From Hyphomicrobiaceae bacterium UBA7697 (GTDB lineage Bacteria > Pseudomonadota > Alphaproteobacteria > Rhizobiales > Methyloligellaceae): a DNA stretch of 64,000 nt. The stretch is taken from contig DLGJ01000005.1 of assembly GCA_002482645.1 (NCBI GenBank), forward strand, positions 22,730 to 86,729, written 5' to 3'. This document shows, piece by piece, positions 49,941-58,425 of this stretch; position 1 is the first letter of the stretch; every line of letters begins with the position of its first letter. A program made the translations under genes and the position numbers. The notes beneath the pieces are model-generated. The model had not been told where the DNA came from and searched no databases. It saw only the letters and a program-made list of their open reading frames with translations.

Positions 49941-50480
49941 ATGACGCCAACAGCGAACCTCGAGGACGAAGGGATCACCCTCGTCCTCGGCGGTGCCCGG
50001 TCCGGAAAAAGCCAATTCGCCGAGCGCTTCGTCGCGAGCTTGCCGCGGCCTTGGATCTATATCGCCACGGCCGAGGCGCATGACGACGAGATGGCCGCGC
50101 GCATCGCCGACCACCGTGCGCGCCGCGAAGCCCGTTGGGAAACCGTCGAGGCGCCCCACGAATTGCCGCAAGCCATAGCCGCCGCTCCGAAAAGCGCCGT
50201 CGTGCTTGTCGATTGCCTGACCTTGTGGCTGTCGAACATCATGCACGGTCCGTTCGACGTCGACCGGTCCATGGATCAGCTTGAAGAGGCGCTTCACCGG
50301 CGCGAAAATGCAACCGTGCTGGTTTCCAACGAGGTCGGACTCGGGCTCGTGCCGGAAACACCACTGGGACGGACGTTCCGCGACGCGCAGGGCCGGCTCA
50401 ACCAACGCATCGCTGCCGCCGCGAGCCGCGTCGTTTTCGTGGTCGCCGGACAGCCGCTCATTGTGAAAGGAAGCACATGA
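49941..50480 (+). CDS. cobU: Bifunctional adenosylcobinamide kinase / adenosylcobinamide-phosphate guanylyltransferase
   Basis: CobU (CobP in Pseudomonas naming) phosphorylates adenosylcobinamide and then adds GMP. The 179-residue protein has the P-loop GGARSGKSQFAE, the region YIATAEAHDDEMAARI with HRARR, VDCLTLWLSN and VSNEVGLGLVPE. The final four bases overlap cobO as ATGA. It belongs to the riboswitch-controlled plus-strand unit. Confidence 0.96.
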   Translation: MTPTANLEDEGITLVLGGARSGKSQFAERFVASLPRPWIYIATAEAHDDEMAARIADHRARREARWETVEAPHELPQAIAAAPKSAVVLVDCLTLWLSNIMHGPFDVDRSMDQLEEALHRRENATVLVSNEVGLGLVPETPLGRTFRDAQGRLNQRIAAAASRVVFVVAGQPLIVKGST

Positions 50481-51094
50481 CCAAAGCCGCCGACGAGGAA
50501 GAGCGCGCGCGCCACCGCGCAAAGATGGCGAAGCGCAAGGAAGTGCAGGACGCCGAAGTCGCCGGGAAGACGGTCGAGAAGGGTCTCCTGATCGTCCATA
50601 GCGGGACGGGAAAAGGCAAATCGACGGCGGCGTTCGGTCTTGCCTTGCGCATGATCGGGCGCGGCAAGCGCGTCGGCATCGTGCAATTCGTCAAGGGCGC
50701 CTGGCACACCGCCGAACGCGATGCGCTGGAGACCTTCGGCGATCGGGTGGCCTGGTATTCGATGGGCGAAGGCTTCACCTGGGAAACGCAGGATCTCGCG
50801 CGCGACATCGCCGCGGCGGAACGGGCCTGGGCAAAGGCCGTCGAGCTGATGGACGATCCCAGCTTCGATCTCGTCATCCTCGACGAGCTCAACATCGCGC
50901 TGCGCTACGACTACCTGCCGCTCGACCAAGTGGTCGCGACGCTGAAGGCCCGGCGTCCCAATCTCCACGTGATCGTCACGGGACGGAACGCCAAGCCCGA
51001 GCTGATCGAGGCCGCCGATCTCGTCACCGAGATGACGCTGGTCAAGCATCATTTCGCCGCCGGCGTGAAGGCGCAGGCCGGCATCGAATTCTAG
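50477..51094 (+). CDS. cobO: Cob(I)yrinic acid a,c-diamide adenosyltransferase
   Basis: CobO adenosylates the corrinoid cobalt with ATP. The 205-residue protein of the CobA/CobO/BtuR family has the P-loop HSGTGKGKSTAAFGLALR, IVQFVKGAW and the segment LVILDELNIALRYDYL. It is coupled to cobU by a four-base overlap and ends 2 bases before cobQ. Confidence 0.96.
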   Translation: MTKAADEEERARHRAKMAKRKEVQDAEVAGKTVEKGLLIVHSGTGKGKSTAAFGLALRMIGRGKRVGIVQFVKGAWHTAERDALETFGDRVAWYSMGEGFTWETQDLARDIAAAERAWAKAVELMDDPSFDLVILDELNIALRYDYLPLDQVVATLKARRPNLHVIVTGRNAKPELIEAADLVTEMTLVKHHFAAGVKAQAGIEF

Positions 51095-51096
51095 GG

Positions 51097-52557
51097 ATGA
51101 CCGCGCGCGCGCTGATGTTTCAGGGCACCGGCTCCGACGTGGGCAAGTCCCTGATCGTGGCGGGGCTCGCGCGCGCGCTCGTCTTGCGTGGGCTGAAGGT
51201 CGCGCCGTTCAAGCCGCAAAACATGTCCAACAACGCGGCGGTCACGGCCGATGGCGGCGAGATCGGCCGCGCGCAGGCGCTGCAGGCGCGCGCGGCGCGC
51301 ATGGCGCCGACGGTGGATATGAACCCCGTGCTTCTGAAACCGCAGAGCGAGGTCGGCGCGCAGATCGTCGTGCGCGGCCGCGTCTACGGCAAGGCCAAGG
51401 CCGCGGACTACCAGGCGCTCAAGCCGGACCTGATGGGCGCGGTGCAGGAGAGTTTCGCGCGGTTGAAGGCCGGGGCCGACATCGTTCTCGTCGAAGGCGC
51501 GGGCAGCGCCTCGGAAGTCAACCTGCGCAACAACGACATCGCCAATATGGGCTTTGCGCGCACATGCGACGTGCCCGTGATCCTGATCGGCGACATCGAC
51601 CGGGGCGGCGTCATCGCCAGCCTCGCCGGGACCAAGGCGGTGCTCGATCCGGACGATGCGAAGATGGTTCGCGGTTTTTTGGTCAACAAGTTTCGCGGCG
51701 ACCCGGCCCTGTTCGCCGGCGGCATGGCGCGCATCGCCGGAGCGACGGGCTGGGAAGGTTTGGGACTGATCCCGTTTTTCCCGGATGCGCGCGCGCTTCC
51801 CGCGGAGGACGCCCTCGCCCTGGACCAAGTCCAGGCCGGCAAGAACGATCCGAAACTGAAGATCGCCGTGCCGTTGCTTCCCCATATCGCCAATTTCGAC
51901 GATCTCGATCCGCTCGTGGCGGAACCTGCGGTCGAGATCGTGCGTGTGCGGCCCGGAACGGCGTTGCCGGGCGACGCACAACTCGTGATCTTACCGGGAT
52001 CGAAAGCGACTTTGTCCGATCTTCGGGCGCTGCGGGACGCCGGTTTCGACATCGACATCGCGGCGCATATGCGGCGGGGCGGCGCCGTGCTCGGGCTTTG
52101 CGGCGGCTATCAGATGCTGGGCCGCGTTTTGCGCGATCCGGACGGCATCGAAGGACCTCCCGGCGAGGCGGAAGGCTTGGGGCTTCTCGATATCGAGACG
52201 ACGCTGTCGGGAGAGAAGCGTTTGGAGCCCGTGCGCGGGATCACGTTCGATAGCGTCCCGTTCGAGGGCTACGAAATGCATATGGGCCGCACCGATGGGC
52301 CGGATTGCGCGCGGCCCTTTGCATCGTTGGCGGATGGCACGACGGAAGGCGCGATCTCGCGGAACGGAACAGTCTACGGCACCTATGTGCATGGGGTCTT
52401 CGCCAGCGACCCGCAGCGCTCGGCCTGGCTCGCCCGCTTCGCCGCGGGAACGGCGCAAATCCGCTACGATGACCAGATCGAAACCATCCTCGACGGCCTC
52501 GCCGCGCATCTGGAAGCCCATGTCGACATCGATCGCCTCCTTACATTGTCGCGGTGA
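51097..52557 (+). CDS. cobQ: Cobyric acid synthase
   Basis: CobQ amidates the b, d, e and g side chains of adenosylcobyrinate a,c-diamide. The 486-residue protein has the N-terminal MFQGTGSDVGKSLIVAGLAR and KPQNMSNNAAVTADGGEIGRAQ. The glutaminase domain has VLGLCGGYQMLGR with the nucleophilic Cys, and EMHMGRTDG. It is the last gene of the riboswitch unit; its 3' end overlaps cbiB on the opposite strand by 17 bases. Confidence 0.97.
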   Translation: MTARALMFQGTGSDVGKSLIVAGLARALVLRGLKVAPFKPQNMSNNAAVTADGGEIGRAQALQARAARMAPTVDMNPVLLKPQSEVGAQIVVRGRVYGKAKAADYQALKPDLMGAVQESFARLKAGADIVLVEGAGSASEVNLRNNDIANMGFARTCDVPVILIGDIDRGGVIASLAGTKAVLDPDDAKMVRGFLVNKFRGDPALFAGGMARIAGATGWEGLGLIPFFPDARALPAEDALALDQVQAGKNDPKLKIAVPLLPHIANFDDLDPLVAEPAVEIVRVRPGTALPGDAQLVILPGSKATLSDLRALRDAGFDIDIAAHMRRGGAVLGLCGGYQMLGRVLRDPDGIEGPPGEAEGLGLLDIETTLSGEKRLEPVRGITFDSVPFEGYEMHMGRTDGPDCARPFASLADGTTEGAISRNGTVYGTYVHGVFASDPQRSAWLARFAAGTAQIRYDDQIETILDGLAAHLEAHVDIDRLLTLSR

Positions 52558-53506
52558 TGGCCGCGACGATCGCGACCGCCGCGATCAGAAGCGCATCGGC
52601 CGTGGCGTAAAGGCGAAGCGCCGCGCGGATATCCTTTGCCGCCGCATCGCGCCGCCCGTCGCCGAGCCAGGGGCCCTGGACTTGCGAACCCGCATAGGCG
52701 CGCGGGCCCCCGAGCGCGACGCCGAGCGCGCCGGCCATGGCCGCTTCGGGATATCCGGCATTGGGCGAAGCGTGCTTGGCCGCGTCGCGGCACATCGTTC
52801 GCCAGGCGCGCGGTGCCGACGCGCCTCCGGTGAGCCCGGCGGCGCAAACGAGCAAGACGCCCGACAGACGCGAGCCCGGCAGGTTGACCGCATCGTCGAG
52901 TTTGGCGGCCGCGCGCCCGAAATCCTCGTAGCGTTCCGAACGATGGCCGATCATGCTGTCGGCGGTGTTGATCGCCTTGTAGACGGCCCCGCCCGTGAGG
53001 CCCGTCAGCCCGATCCAAAACACGGGCGCGACCACGCCGTCGGAAAAATTCTCGGCAAGGCTTTCGATGGCCGCGCGCGCGATGGCGGATTCGTCGAGCG
53101 GCGCGGTGTCGCGCCCGACGATTTGCGACACGGCGGTCCGGGCCTCCTCGATCGTTCCGGTCTCGAGCGCATCGGCGACCGCGGCGACATGCGTGTAGAG
53201 GCTGCGTTGCGCGATCAGCGTGCTGGCCGCGACGGCGGCGAAGAGCAAACCGAAGGGCAGGAGCAAGAGCGTCTTTTCCAGGAGGAACGCGGCCATGCCA
53301 ACGACGAGCAACAGGAGCAACAGCGCCATGAGCCCCGCGCGGCGGCGCTCCGCGGCGGACTTCGCCGGGTCGTTCAGGCGCACATCCAGCCAAGCGATCA
53401 GGCGTCCGATCCACGTAACGGGATGGCCGGCAAGCTTCACGATCCGTTCGGGATAGCCGATGGCGAGCTCGACGAGCATCGCGAGAAGCGCTAGCGGTGC
53501 GGCCAT
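52541..53506 (-). CDS. cbiB: Adenosylcobinamide-phosphate synthase (CbiB; CobD in Pseudomonas naming)
   Basis: This membrane enzyme attaches aminopropanol phosphate (or ethanolamine phosphate) to adenosylcobyric acid. The 321-residue protein has several hydrophobic helices and the family motifs GYPERIVKLAGHPVTWIG, ESLAENFSDGVVAPVFW and NTADSMIGHRSERYEDFG. The ATG at 53504-53506 has GGGGA eight bases upstream, located inside the first codons of the divergent cobD. The two start codons share a CATG. Confidence 0.95.
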   Translation of the reverse strand: MAAPLALLAMLVELAIGYPERIVKLAGHPVTWIGRLIAWLDVRLNDPAKSAAERRRAGLMALLLLLLVVGMAAFLLEKTLLLLPFGLLFAAVAASTLIAQRSLYTHVAAVADALETGTIEEARTAVSQIVGRDTAPLDESAIARAAIESLAENFSDGVVAPVFWIGLTGLTGGAVYKAINTADSMIGHRSERYEDFGRAAAKLDDAVNLPGSRLSGVLLVCAAGLTGGASAPRAWRTMCRDAAKHASPNAGYPEAAMAGALGVALGGPRAYAGSQVQGPWLGDGRRDAAAKDIRAALRLYATADALLIAAVAIVAAITATM

Positions 53507-54548
53507 GACGTCCCCAATACCATCCTCACCCAAGCCCGGCGCAAGTGCCGCCGAAGCGCCCATCGGCCACGGCGGCGATCTCGGCGCGGCGCGCGCGCTC
53601 TTTCCCGGCGCGCCTGAGCCAATCGTCGACCTGTCGACCGGCGTCAACCCTCATCCCTACCCGATTGCCGCCGTCGCCAGCGAGGATTTCGCGCGCCTTC
53701 CCGAACCGGTGCGGCTCGCGGGGCTCGTAGACCGCGCTGCGGCCTTTTACGGCGCGCCGTCGGCGGAGCATGTCGTTGCCGCGCCGGGCGGCCAGATCCT
53801 CATGGCGCTGATCGCGGACCTCTCGCCGAAGGGCGAGGCTGCAATTTTGGGCCCGACCTATGCCGAACACGCGCGCGTGACCGCGTTTGCGGGTCATGAC
53901 GTCGAGACGGTCAGTGCGGTCAACCGGCTTGGCGCGGCGCCGCTTGCCATCGTCGTCAATCCGAACAATCCGGACGGACGTCTCCTGCCCCGCGCCGCGT
54001 TGCTGGCGATTGCCGAACGTCAAAAAGCCCATGGCGGGCTCCTGGTCGTGGACGAGGCCTTCATGGACGCGGAGCCGGACGAAAGTGTTGGTGGGGACGT
54101 CGAGAGCGCCAACATTGTGGTGCTGCGGTCGTTCGGGAAGTTCTTCGGCCTCGCGGGCTTGCGTCTCAGCTTCGCGCTGTCGGGACGGGAACTGGCGGCG
54201 AGACTCCGGGCGCGGTTGGGGCCCTGGCCGGTCTCCGGCCCGGCGCTCGCCATCGGGGCGGCGGCGTTGTCCGATCGGGCCTGGATCGAAAAGACGAGAG
54301 AGGATCTGCGGGCTTCGTCCGGGCGTCTCGGCGCGCTGCTCCGCCGAAGCGGCCTTGAGATCGTCGGCCGGACGGGTCTCTTCTGTTTGGCGCGCAGCCC
54401 CGATGCGCAAGGCGTTTTCGGAAGGCTCGGAGAAGCGGGTGTCTTTGTTCGCCGCTTCGATGAAGACCGGCATCTCTTGCGGTTCGGTCTTCCGGGAACG
54501 GAAATAGAATGGAAGCGCCTGGAAGATGCGCTTCGGACCCCAGCCTAG
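53505..54548 (+). CDS. cobD: Threonine-phosphate decarboxylase (CobD; CobC in Pseudomonas naming)
   Basis: This PLP enzyme makes (R)-1-aminopropan-2-yl phosphate, the nucleotide-loop linker used by CbiB. From the ATG at 53505 the protein is 347 residues, with IVDLSTGVNPHPYP near the N-terminus, VVNPNNPDGRL, and the PLP lysine in SFGKFFGLAGLRLSF. An in-frame ATG at 53460 would lie inside cbiB and adds no conserved sequence, so the shorter start was chosen. Divergent with and touching cbiB. Confidence 0.93.
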   Translation: MTSPIPSSPKPGASAAEAPIGHGGDLGAARALFPGAPEPIVDLSTGVNPHPYPIAAVASEDFARLPEPVRLAGLVDRAAAFYGAPSAEHVVAAPGGQILMALIADLSPKGEAAILGPTYAEHARVTAFAGHDVETVSAVNRLGAAPLAIVVNPNNPDGRLLPRAALLAIAERQKAHGGLLVVDEAFMDAEPDESVGGDVESANIVVLRSFGKFFGLAGLRLSFALSGRELAARLRARLGPWPVSGPALAIGAAALSDRAWIEKTREDLRASSGRLGALLRRSGLEIVGRTGLFCLARSPDAQGVFGRLGEAGVFVRRFDEDRHLLRFGLPGTEIEWKRLEDALRTPA

Positions 54549-54572
54549 CGGGGCCGTCCGGCTGCAGAGCTC

Positions 54573-54794
54573 TTAGTGGGCCCAGCGGCGATTATAGTGC
54601 TCGGCCAGCTCGATGCTGCCTTGCGCGTCTTCCGGCAGGAGCCGCGCGATCACACCCATGGCAAGCTCGACGGAGATTTCGCTGCCGCCGCACTCTTTGA
54701 GTTGATCCCGAAGCCAGCCATAGACTTCTTCGTCGCCGGATTTCAGCCCTACGGCAATTTCTTCCAGCATTTGCACCAACGATTCGGCTGCCAT
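54573..54794 (-). CDS. Small acidic helical protein of unknown function
   Basis: The 73-residue product from the ATG at 54792-54794, with a strong GGAGG, is predicted all-helical and acidic: ESLVQMLEEIAVGLKSGDEE, LRDQLKECGGSEISVELAMG. It has one cysteine and no signal peptide. I do not recognise the family. It is convergent with cobD (24 bases between ends) and downstream of the extensin-like gene in the same orientation, at 150 bases. Confidence 0.65.
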   Translation of the reverse strand: MAAESLVQMLEEIAVGLKSGDEEVYGWLRDQLKECGGSEISVELAMGVIARLLPEDAQGSIELAEHYNRRWAH

Positions 54795-54944
54795 GGCATC
54801 CTCCAATCGAGCGCAGCCCACGAGAACGCAAGGGCGTGCGGCTGGGTTAAGGCGTTTCTGGTGCGATTCTTCCCCGCAACGATCATACCTCAATGGTGCG
54901 GATGCGAAGTTGCTCTAGAGCCACAGTCGGGCGTTTTCTCCCAA

Positions 54945-55754
54945 CTAATTGGGACCTAACGTAAAAGCGGGCCGCTGGAACGCCGATTCGGGCGGACCCG
55001 TGAACGGGATCGGCTTCACGGATGCGGTCGAGACCGGATCGTCGTCCTCCACGGCGGCGAACAGACCTCCCGTCGGCTGGGGCCGGCAGTAATGCTTGCC
55101 ACCCTTCGTCACGTTGGTGACGAGAAGGTCCACGTGAAAATGGTTGTAGTGCTGCCGGTCGCTGCCGGGTCCCAGCACCGTATAGAATTCCCGGCAGGCT
55201 CCGGCGAACGCTTCCCGCAGGAACGCCTTTTCGCGGGCCGAGCCGCGCCACCAGCCGCCGACCACGGTGATTTGCTTCCCGTCGGCCAGCACGAAACCGG
55301 CGATGTCCAACGCATTGCCGAAGGAATGTTCGGAAAGCTTGCCGGTCGATTTGCTGTTCCGCCCGCGGCAGCTATAGGACGAGATTTGCTTGATCTCGAC
55401 CACCGGCTGCCGGAATTGCCGGAAGGCGGCGCGTTGAACGGAGTTCTCGACCCAGCGGTTCAGGGCGACCGTCATCGGGCAGCCTATGAGCGCCGGCGGC
55501 GACACCTGGACGCGGCCGCCCTGGGTGGCGGACACCCGGAGCGGCGCCGCGACGCTACAAGCGCTTTTCCCGCGAATCGCCGGGACCTGGCTCACATAGG
55601 ACGCGGCGCGTACCTGGCCCGAGGCCATGCATTGCGCCTCGGCACGGTCGCGCCATTCCGCGCGCGTGTCGCGCGGAATGCTTCCGCCGCATGAGCTAAG
55701 AAGAACAGAAGCCGCCACGAGCGCGGCCGGATACGCGATACGAGCCCCCAACAT
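54945..55754 (-). CDS. Extensin-like family lipoprotein (putative peptidoglycan peptidase)
   Basis: The 269-residue protein begins with a lipoprotein signal (lipobox LSSC, Cys22) and contains the extensin-like C-terminal domain of Rhizobiales. The motifs SEHSFGNALDIAGF and HYNHFHVDLL carry the His, Asp and His ligands expected of the D,D-peptidase-like zinc fold (LAS-type). Several cysteines (SYSCRG, GACREFY, KHYCRP) probably form disulfides in the periplasm. The substrate is likely peptidoglycan, but this is an inference from the fold. Monocistronic in appearance. Confidence 0.87.
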   Translation of the reverse strand: MLGARIAYPAALVAASVLLSSCGGSIPRDTRAEWRDRAEAQCMASGQVRAASYVSQVPAIRGKSACSVAAPLRVSATQGGRVQVSPPALIGCPMTVALNRWVENSVQRAAFRQFRQPVVEIKQISSYSCRGRNSKSTGKLSEHSFGNALDIAGFVLADGKQITVVGGWWRGSAREKAFLREAFAGACREFYTVLGPGSDRQHYNHFHVDLLVTNVTKGGKHYCRPQPTGGLFAAVEDDDPVSTASVKPIPFTGPPESAFQRPAFTLGPN

Positions 55755-55853
55755 GACGCAGACATTGGGGCCAAGGTTCTGAACAATTCTTCAATACGCG
55801 CGGCGGTGGGCCTGGGTCCAGGGCGCCGGGCCGAAACGGCCGGGTTCCGGTCC

Positions 55854-56780
55854 TCAGGCGAGTCCGACCGCCTTCCGGGCACGGGCCGTGACGGACTGCC
55901 GCGTGGTGGAGAATCCTTCCCAAGGGTCTCCCTTGAGCCGCGAAAGCCGGGCGGGGAGCGTCTTCACCGTGTAGGGCGCCCCGTTCTTCAACCGCGCCAG
56001 TTCCGGCCAGCGCAAAGGCGTGGCCACCGGCGCGCCCGGCTTGGCGCGGGGGGAGTAGTTGCAGATGGCCGAGCTTCCCCGGCCGTTCCGCAAATAGTCG
56101 ACGAAGATCTTGCCGGCCCTGGCCCGCTTGAGCGGATTGGCCGTGTAGCGGTCCGGGGCCGTTGCCACGAGCGTATCGGCGACGGCTTTCGCGAACGCCT
56201 TCACCTCGGGCCAACCGGCTTTGGGCGTCAGCGGCGCGACCACGTGGAGGCCTTTGCCCCCGGTCGCCTTGAGAAAGCTGACCAGTCCGAGTCGCGAAAG
56301 CAGGCCGCGCACCTCGGAAGCGGCCGCGCGTATCGCGCCGAAGTCCAGGGCTTCGTCCGGATCGAGGTCGAAAACCACGCGATCCGGCGTTTCCGGTCTG
56401 TCGACGGTGACGCCCCAATCGTGGATTTCCAATGCGCTGAATTGGACCAGCGCGAACAGCCCGTCGGCGTCGTCGATATAGATGTAGGGCTTGTCGGTCT
56501 CGCCGCCGGGAATCCGGATTTGCTTGATCGCGCCGCTCATCCCCTTCGTCGCGTGCCGCTGAAAAAACCGGGGGCCATCCAAGCCGCCGGGGCACCGGAC
56601 GAGGCTGATCGGACGTCTTGCGGCATAGGGAAGCATCGCGGGGGCGACGCGTTCCAGATACCGCGCGACGTCGGCCTTGGTAATTCCGGCTTCCGGGTAA
56701 AGCACCTTATCGGGGCTTGTGAGCGTGATCCCGCCGAAGCGGAGCGATCGGGCGCCGGACGTCGTGATCTTTGAACCCAT
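55854..56780 (-). CDS. Stand-alone LigD-type polymerase/primase domain protein
   Basis: The 308-residue protein corresponds to the polymerase (AEP primase) domain of LigD, which adds ribo- or deoxynucleotides in bacterial non-homologous end joining. It begins with LTSPDKVLYPEAGITKADV and shows RPISLVRCPGG, HDWG at about 120, the catalytic FDLDPDE (137-143) with both metal aspartates, TGGKGLHVV and CNYSPRAKPGAPVATPL. The ATG at 56778-56780 with GGGAG upstream is preferred to the frame start at 56966. No ligase, nuclease or Ku gene is in the window. Confidence 0.9.
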   Translation of the reverse strand: MGSKITTSGARSLRFGGITLTSPDKVLYPEAGITKADVARYLERVAPAMLPYAARRPISLVRCPGGLDGPRFFQRHATKGMSGAIKQIRIPGGETDKPYIYIDDADGLFALVQFSALEIHDWGVTVDRPETPDRVVFDLDPDEALDFGAIRAAASEVRGLLSRLGLVSFLKATGGKGLHVVAPLTPKAGWPEVKAFAKAVADTLVATAPDRYTANPLKRARAGKIFVDYLRNGRGSSAICNYSPRAKPGAPVATPLRWPELARLKNGAPYTVKTLPARLSRLKGDPWEGFSTTRQSVTARARKAVGLA

Positions 56781-56932
56781 TCCCGTCTCCCTGATCGGCA
56801 TCGAGGCACCGAGCCACCGATACCGGATATGACTCGGGCATCGAAGGTCAGGCTTGCAAGCGCGGGATTTCAGTGCTTGCTTGCCGCCCAATCGACACCT
56901 CGGCACCAAGTGGACGTTGACGGTCACAGAGT

Positions 56933-57811
56933 ATGCACCCGGTTCAAGAATCGCGAGAGCCGCCAAAGCCCGCAGCCGTGATTACCGGTGCGACGCAAGG
57001 CATCGGCCGCTTCCTGGCGGACGAGTTCGCAAAGCATGGTCACACGCTCCTACTGGTGGCGCGCAACGAGGCCCATTTGGCCGATGCCGCGAAAACCGTT
57101 GCCGCCAGCTACGGCGTTCCGGTGCACTATGCCGCCTGCGATCTGACCACGGGCGAAGGCTGCGACAGGGTCGTGAAGGCGCTCGCCGAAAACGGACTCT
57201 ATTGCGAGTCGCTCGTCAACAACGCGGCCGTTCTCACGGCGGGCTTCTTCCAGGAGCAAGAGCGCGAGGCGCTGCTCAGCATCGTCGATCTCAATCTTCG
57301 CGCGACCATCGATCTCACGCGGCGGTTTCTGCCCGGCATGATCGCGCGCGGCGCCGGCGGGGTGTTGAACGTCTCCTCCGTCGAAGGTTTCATGCCGGTG
57401 CCGTATCACGCGACCTACGCGGCGACGAAGGCGGCCATGATCTCTTGGAGCCGGGCCCTGGCCTACGAGGTCATGGGAACGGGCGTTCGCATCTGCACGG
57501 TGGCGCCGGGGCCGGTCGTGACCGATATCCATGCCAAGGCGGGCTCGGAGAATTCACGCTATGTGCGCTACTATCCGCAAATGGAACCGGATGTTTTGGC
57601 GGAGGCCGCCTATCGCCGCTTCATGCGCGGCAATTGGGTGATTCTCGAAGGCTGGCTCAACAAGATCGTCGCTATCGGGGTCCGCTTCGTTCCCGGCTTC
57701 TTCCTCATTCCCGCCTCGGGCTGGTTCTTCCACGTGCGCGACGCGGACGGCAATCTGGTCGAGCCGAAGCCGATTCGGCATCCGGACATGGCCGATCACG
57801 GCAAGGAATGA
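56933..57811 (+). CDS. SDR family NAD(P)-dependent oxidoreductase
   Basis: The 292-residue protein has the classical SDR fold: TGATQGIGRF for cofactor binding, NNAAVLTAG, the catalytic Ser in VLNVSSVEGF and YAATKAAM (Tyr-x3-Lys). An additional C-terminal hydrophobic part (VILEGWLNKIVAIGVRFVPG) is found in membrane-associated SDRs that act on lipid or long acyl substrates. The specific substrate is unknown. Divergent from the LigD-type gene, with a 152-base gap, and followed closely by tRNA-Ala on the other strand. Confidence 0.88.
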   Translation: MHPVQESREPPKPAAVITGATQGIGRFLADEFAKHGHTLLLVARNEAHLADAAKTVAASYGVPVHYAACDLTTGEGCDRVVKALAENGLYCESLVNNAAVLTAGFFQEQEREALLSIVDLNLRATIDLTRRFLPGMIARGAGGVLNVSSVEGFMPVPYHATYAATKAAMISWSRALAYEVMGTGVRICTVAPGPVVTDIHAKAGSENSRYVRYYPQMEPDVLAEAAYRRFMRGNWVILEGWLNKIVAIGVRFVPGFFLIPASGWFFHVRDADGNLVEPKPIRHPDMADHGKE

Positions 57812-57824
57812 AGATTGGGAAATT

Positions 57825-57900
57825 TGGTGGAGCCGAGGGGAGTCGAACCCCTGACCTCAGCAGTGCGATTGCTGCGCTCTCCCAACTGAGCTACGGCCCC
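57825..57900 (-). tRNA. tRNA-Ala (anticodon CGC)
   Basis: On the minus strand a 76-base cloverleaf begins GGGGCCG and ends GGCTCCACCA with encoded CCA. The D-arm is AGCTCAGTTGGGAGAGC, the anticodon loop ATCGCAC places CGC at 57865-57867, and the T-arm is AGGGGTTCGACTCCCCT. It reads GCG codons, the G-ending alanine codon expected to be common in this GC-rich genome. Confidence 0.97.
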
Positions 57901-57913
57901 ATTAGAGCCCCGC

Positions 57914-57942
57914 ATTTAGGGAGCGGCCCCGGTCTCTGTCAA
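57914..57942 (-). promoter_or_regulatory. Putative sigma-70 promoter of tRNA-Ala
   Basis: On the minus strand TTGACA (57937-57942), a 17-base spacer and CTAAAT (57914-57919) place the start of transcription about 7 bases before the tRNA 5' end at 57900. Confidence 0.65.
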
Positions 57943-58121
57943 GCGAGGGCCGCATCGGCAGAGCAATTCTTGGCTTGGCGGGGCCCTGTCTCTCCTGGGG
58001 CGCCTCGCGCCGCGTCATCTGACCTTGCTCCTGCGGCCCCGGGCCCCGTGTCACAGGGCTTGCCCTCGGGCGCGCCGGTCCGCTACATGGGACCCAAGGC
58101 CATGCAGGGAGGGGCCTTTTC

Positions 58122-58415
58122 ATGGTGCCATTGATCGGATTCGTTGCTCTCGTCATCGATCTCTTCATTTGGGTCGTGATCGCCAGTGCGATTTTGAGCT
58201 GGTTGATCGCCTTCAACGTGGTCAACACGAACAACCGCTTCGTTTACAGCATTGCCGACGCGCTTTACCGGATCACGGAGCCGGCCCTCGCCCCCATACG
58301 CAGCTTCATGCCTAATCTCGGCGGCATCGACATCTCGCCGGTGATTCTCATTCTCGTCCTGTTGTTCTTGCGCGACGTCGTGCTTCTGGGCTGGCTTCTG
58401 CCGGCTTTCGTCTAG
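58122..58415 (+). CDS. YggT family membrane protein
   Basis: The 97-residue protein has two hydrophobic segments flanking the YggT signature (FVYSIADALYRITEPALAPI, then RSFMPNLGGIDISPVI). YggT proteins are small integral membrane proteins often linked with cell-division genes in other phyla and with yggU in proteobacteria; the biochemical role is not established. The gene is 10 bases before the YggU-like gene in the same orientation. Confidence 0.92.
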   Translation: MVPLIGFVALVIDLFIWVVIASAILSWLIAFNVVNTNNRFVYSIADALYRITEPALAPIRSFMPNLGGIDISPVILILVLLFLRDVVLLGWLLPAFV

Positions 58416-58425
58416 GCGCCCGCTC

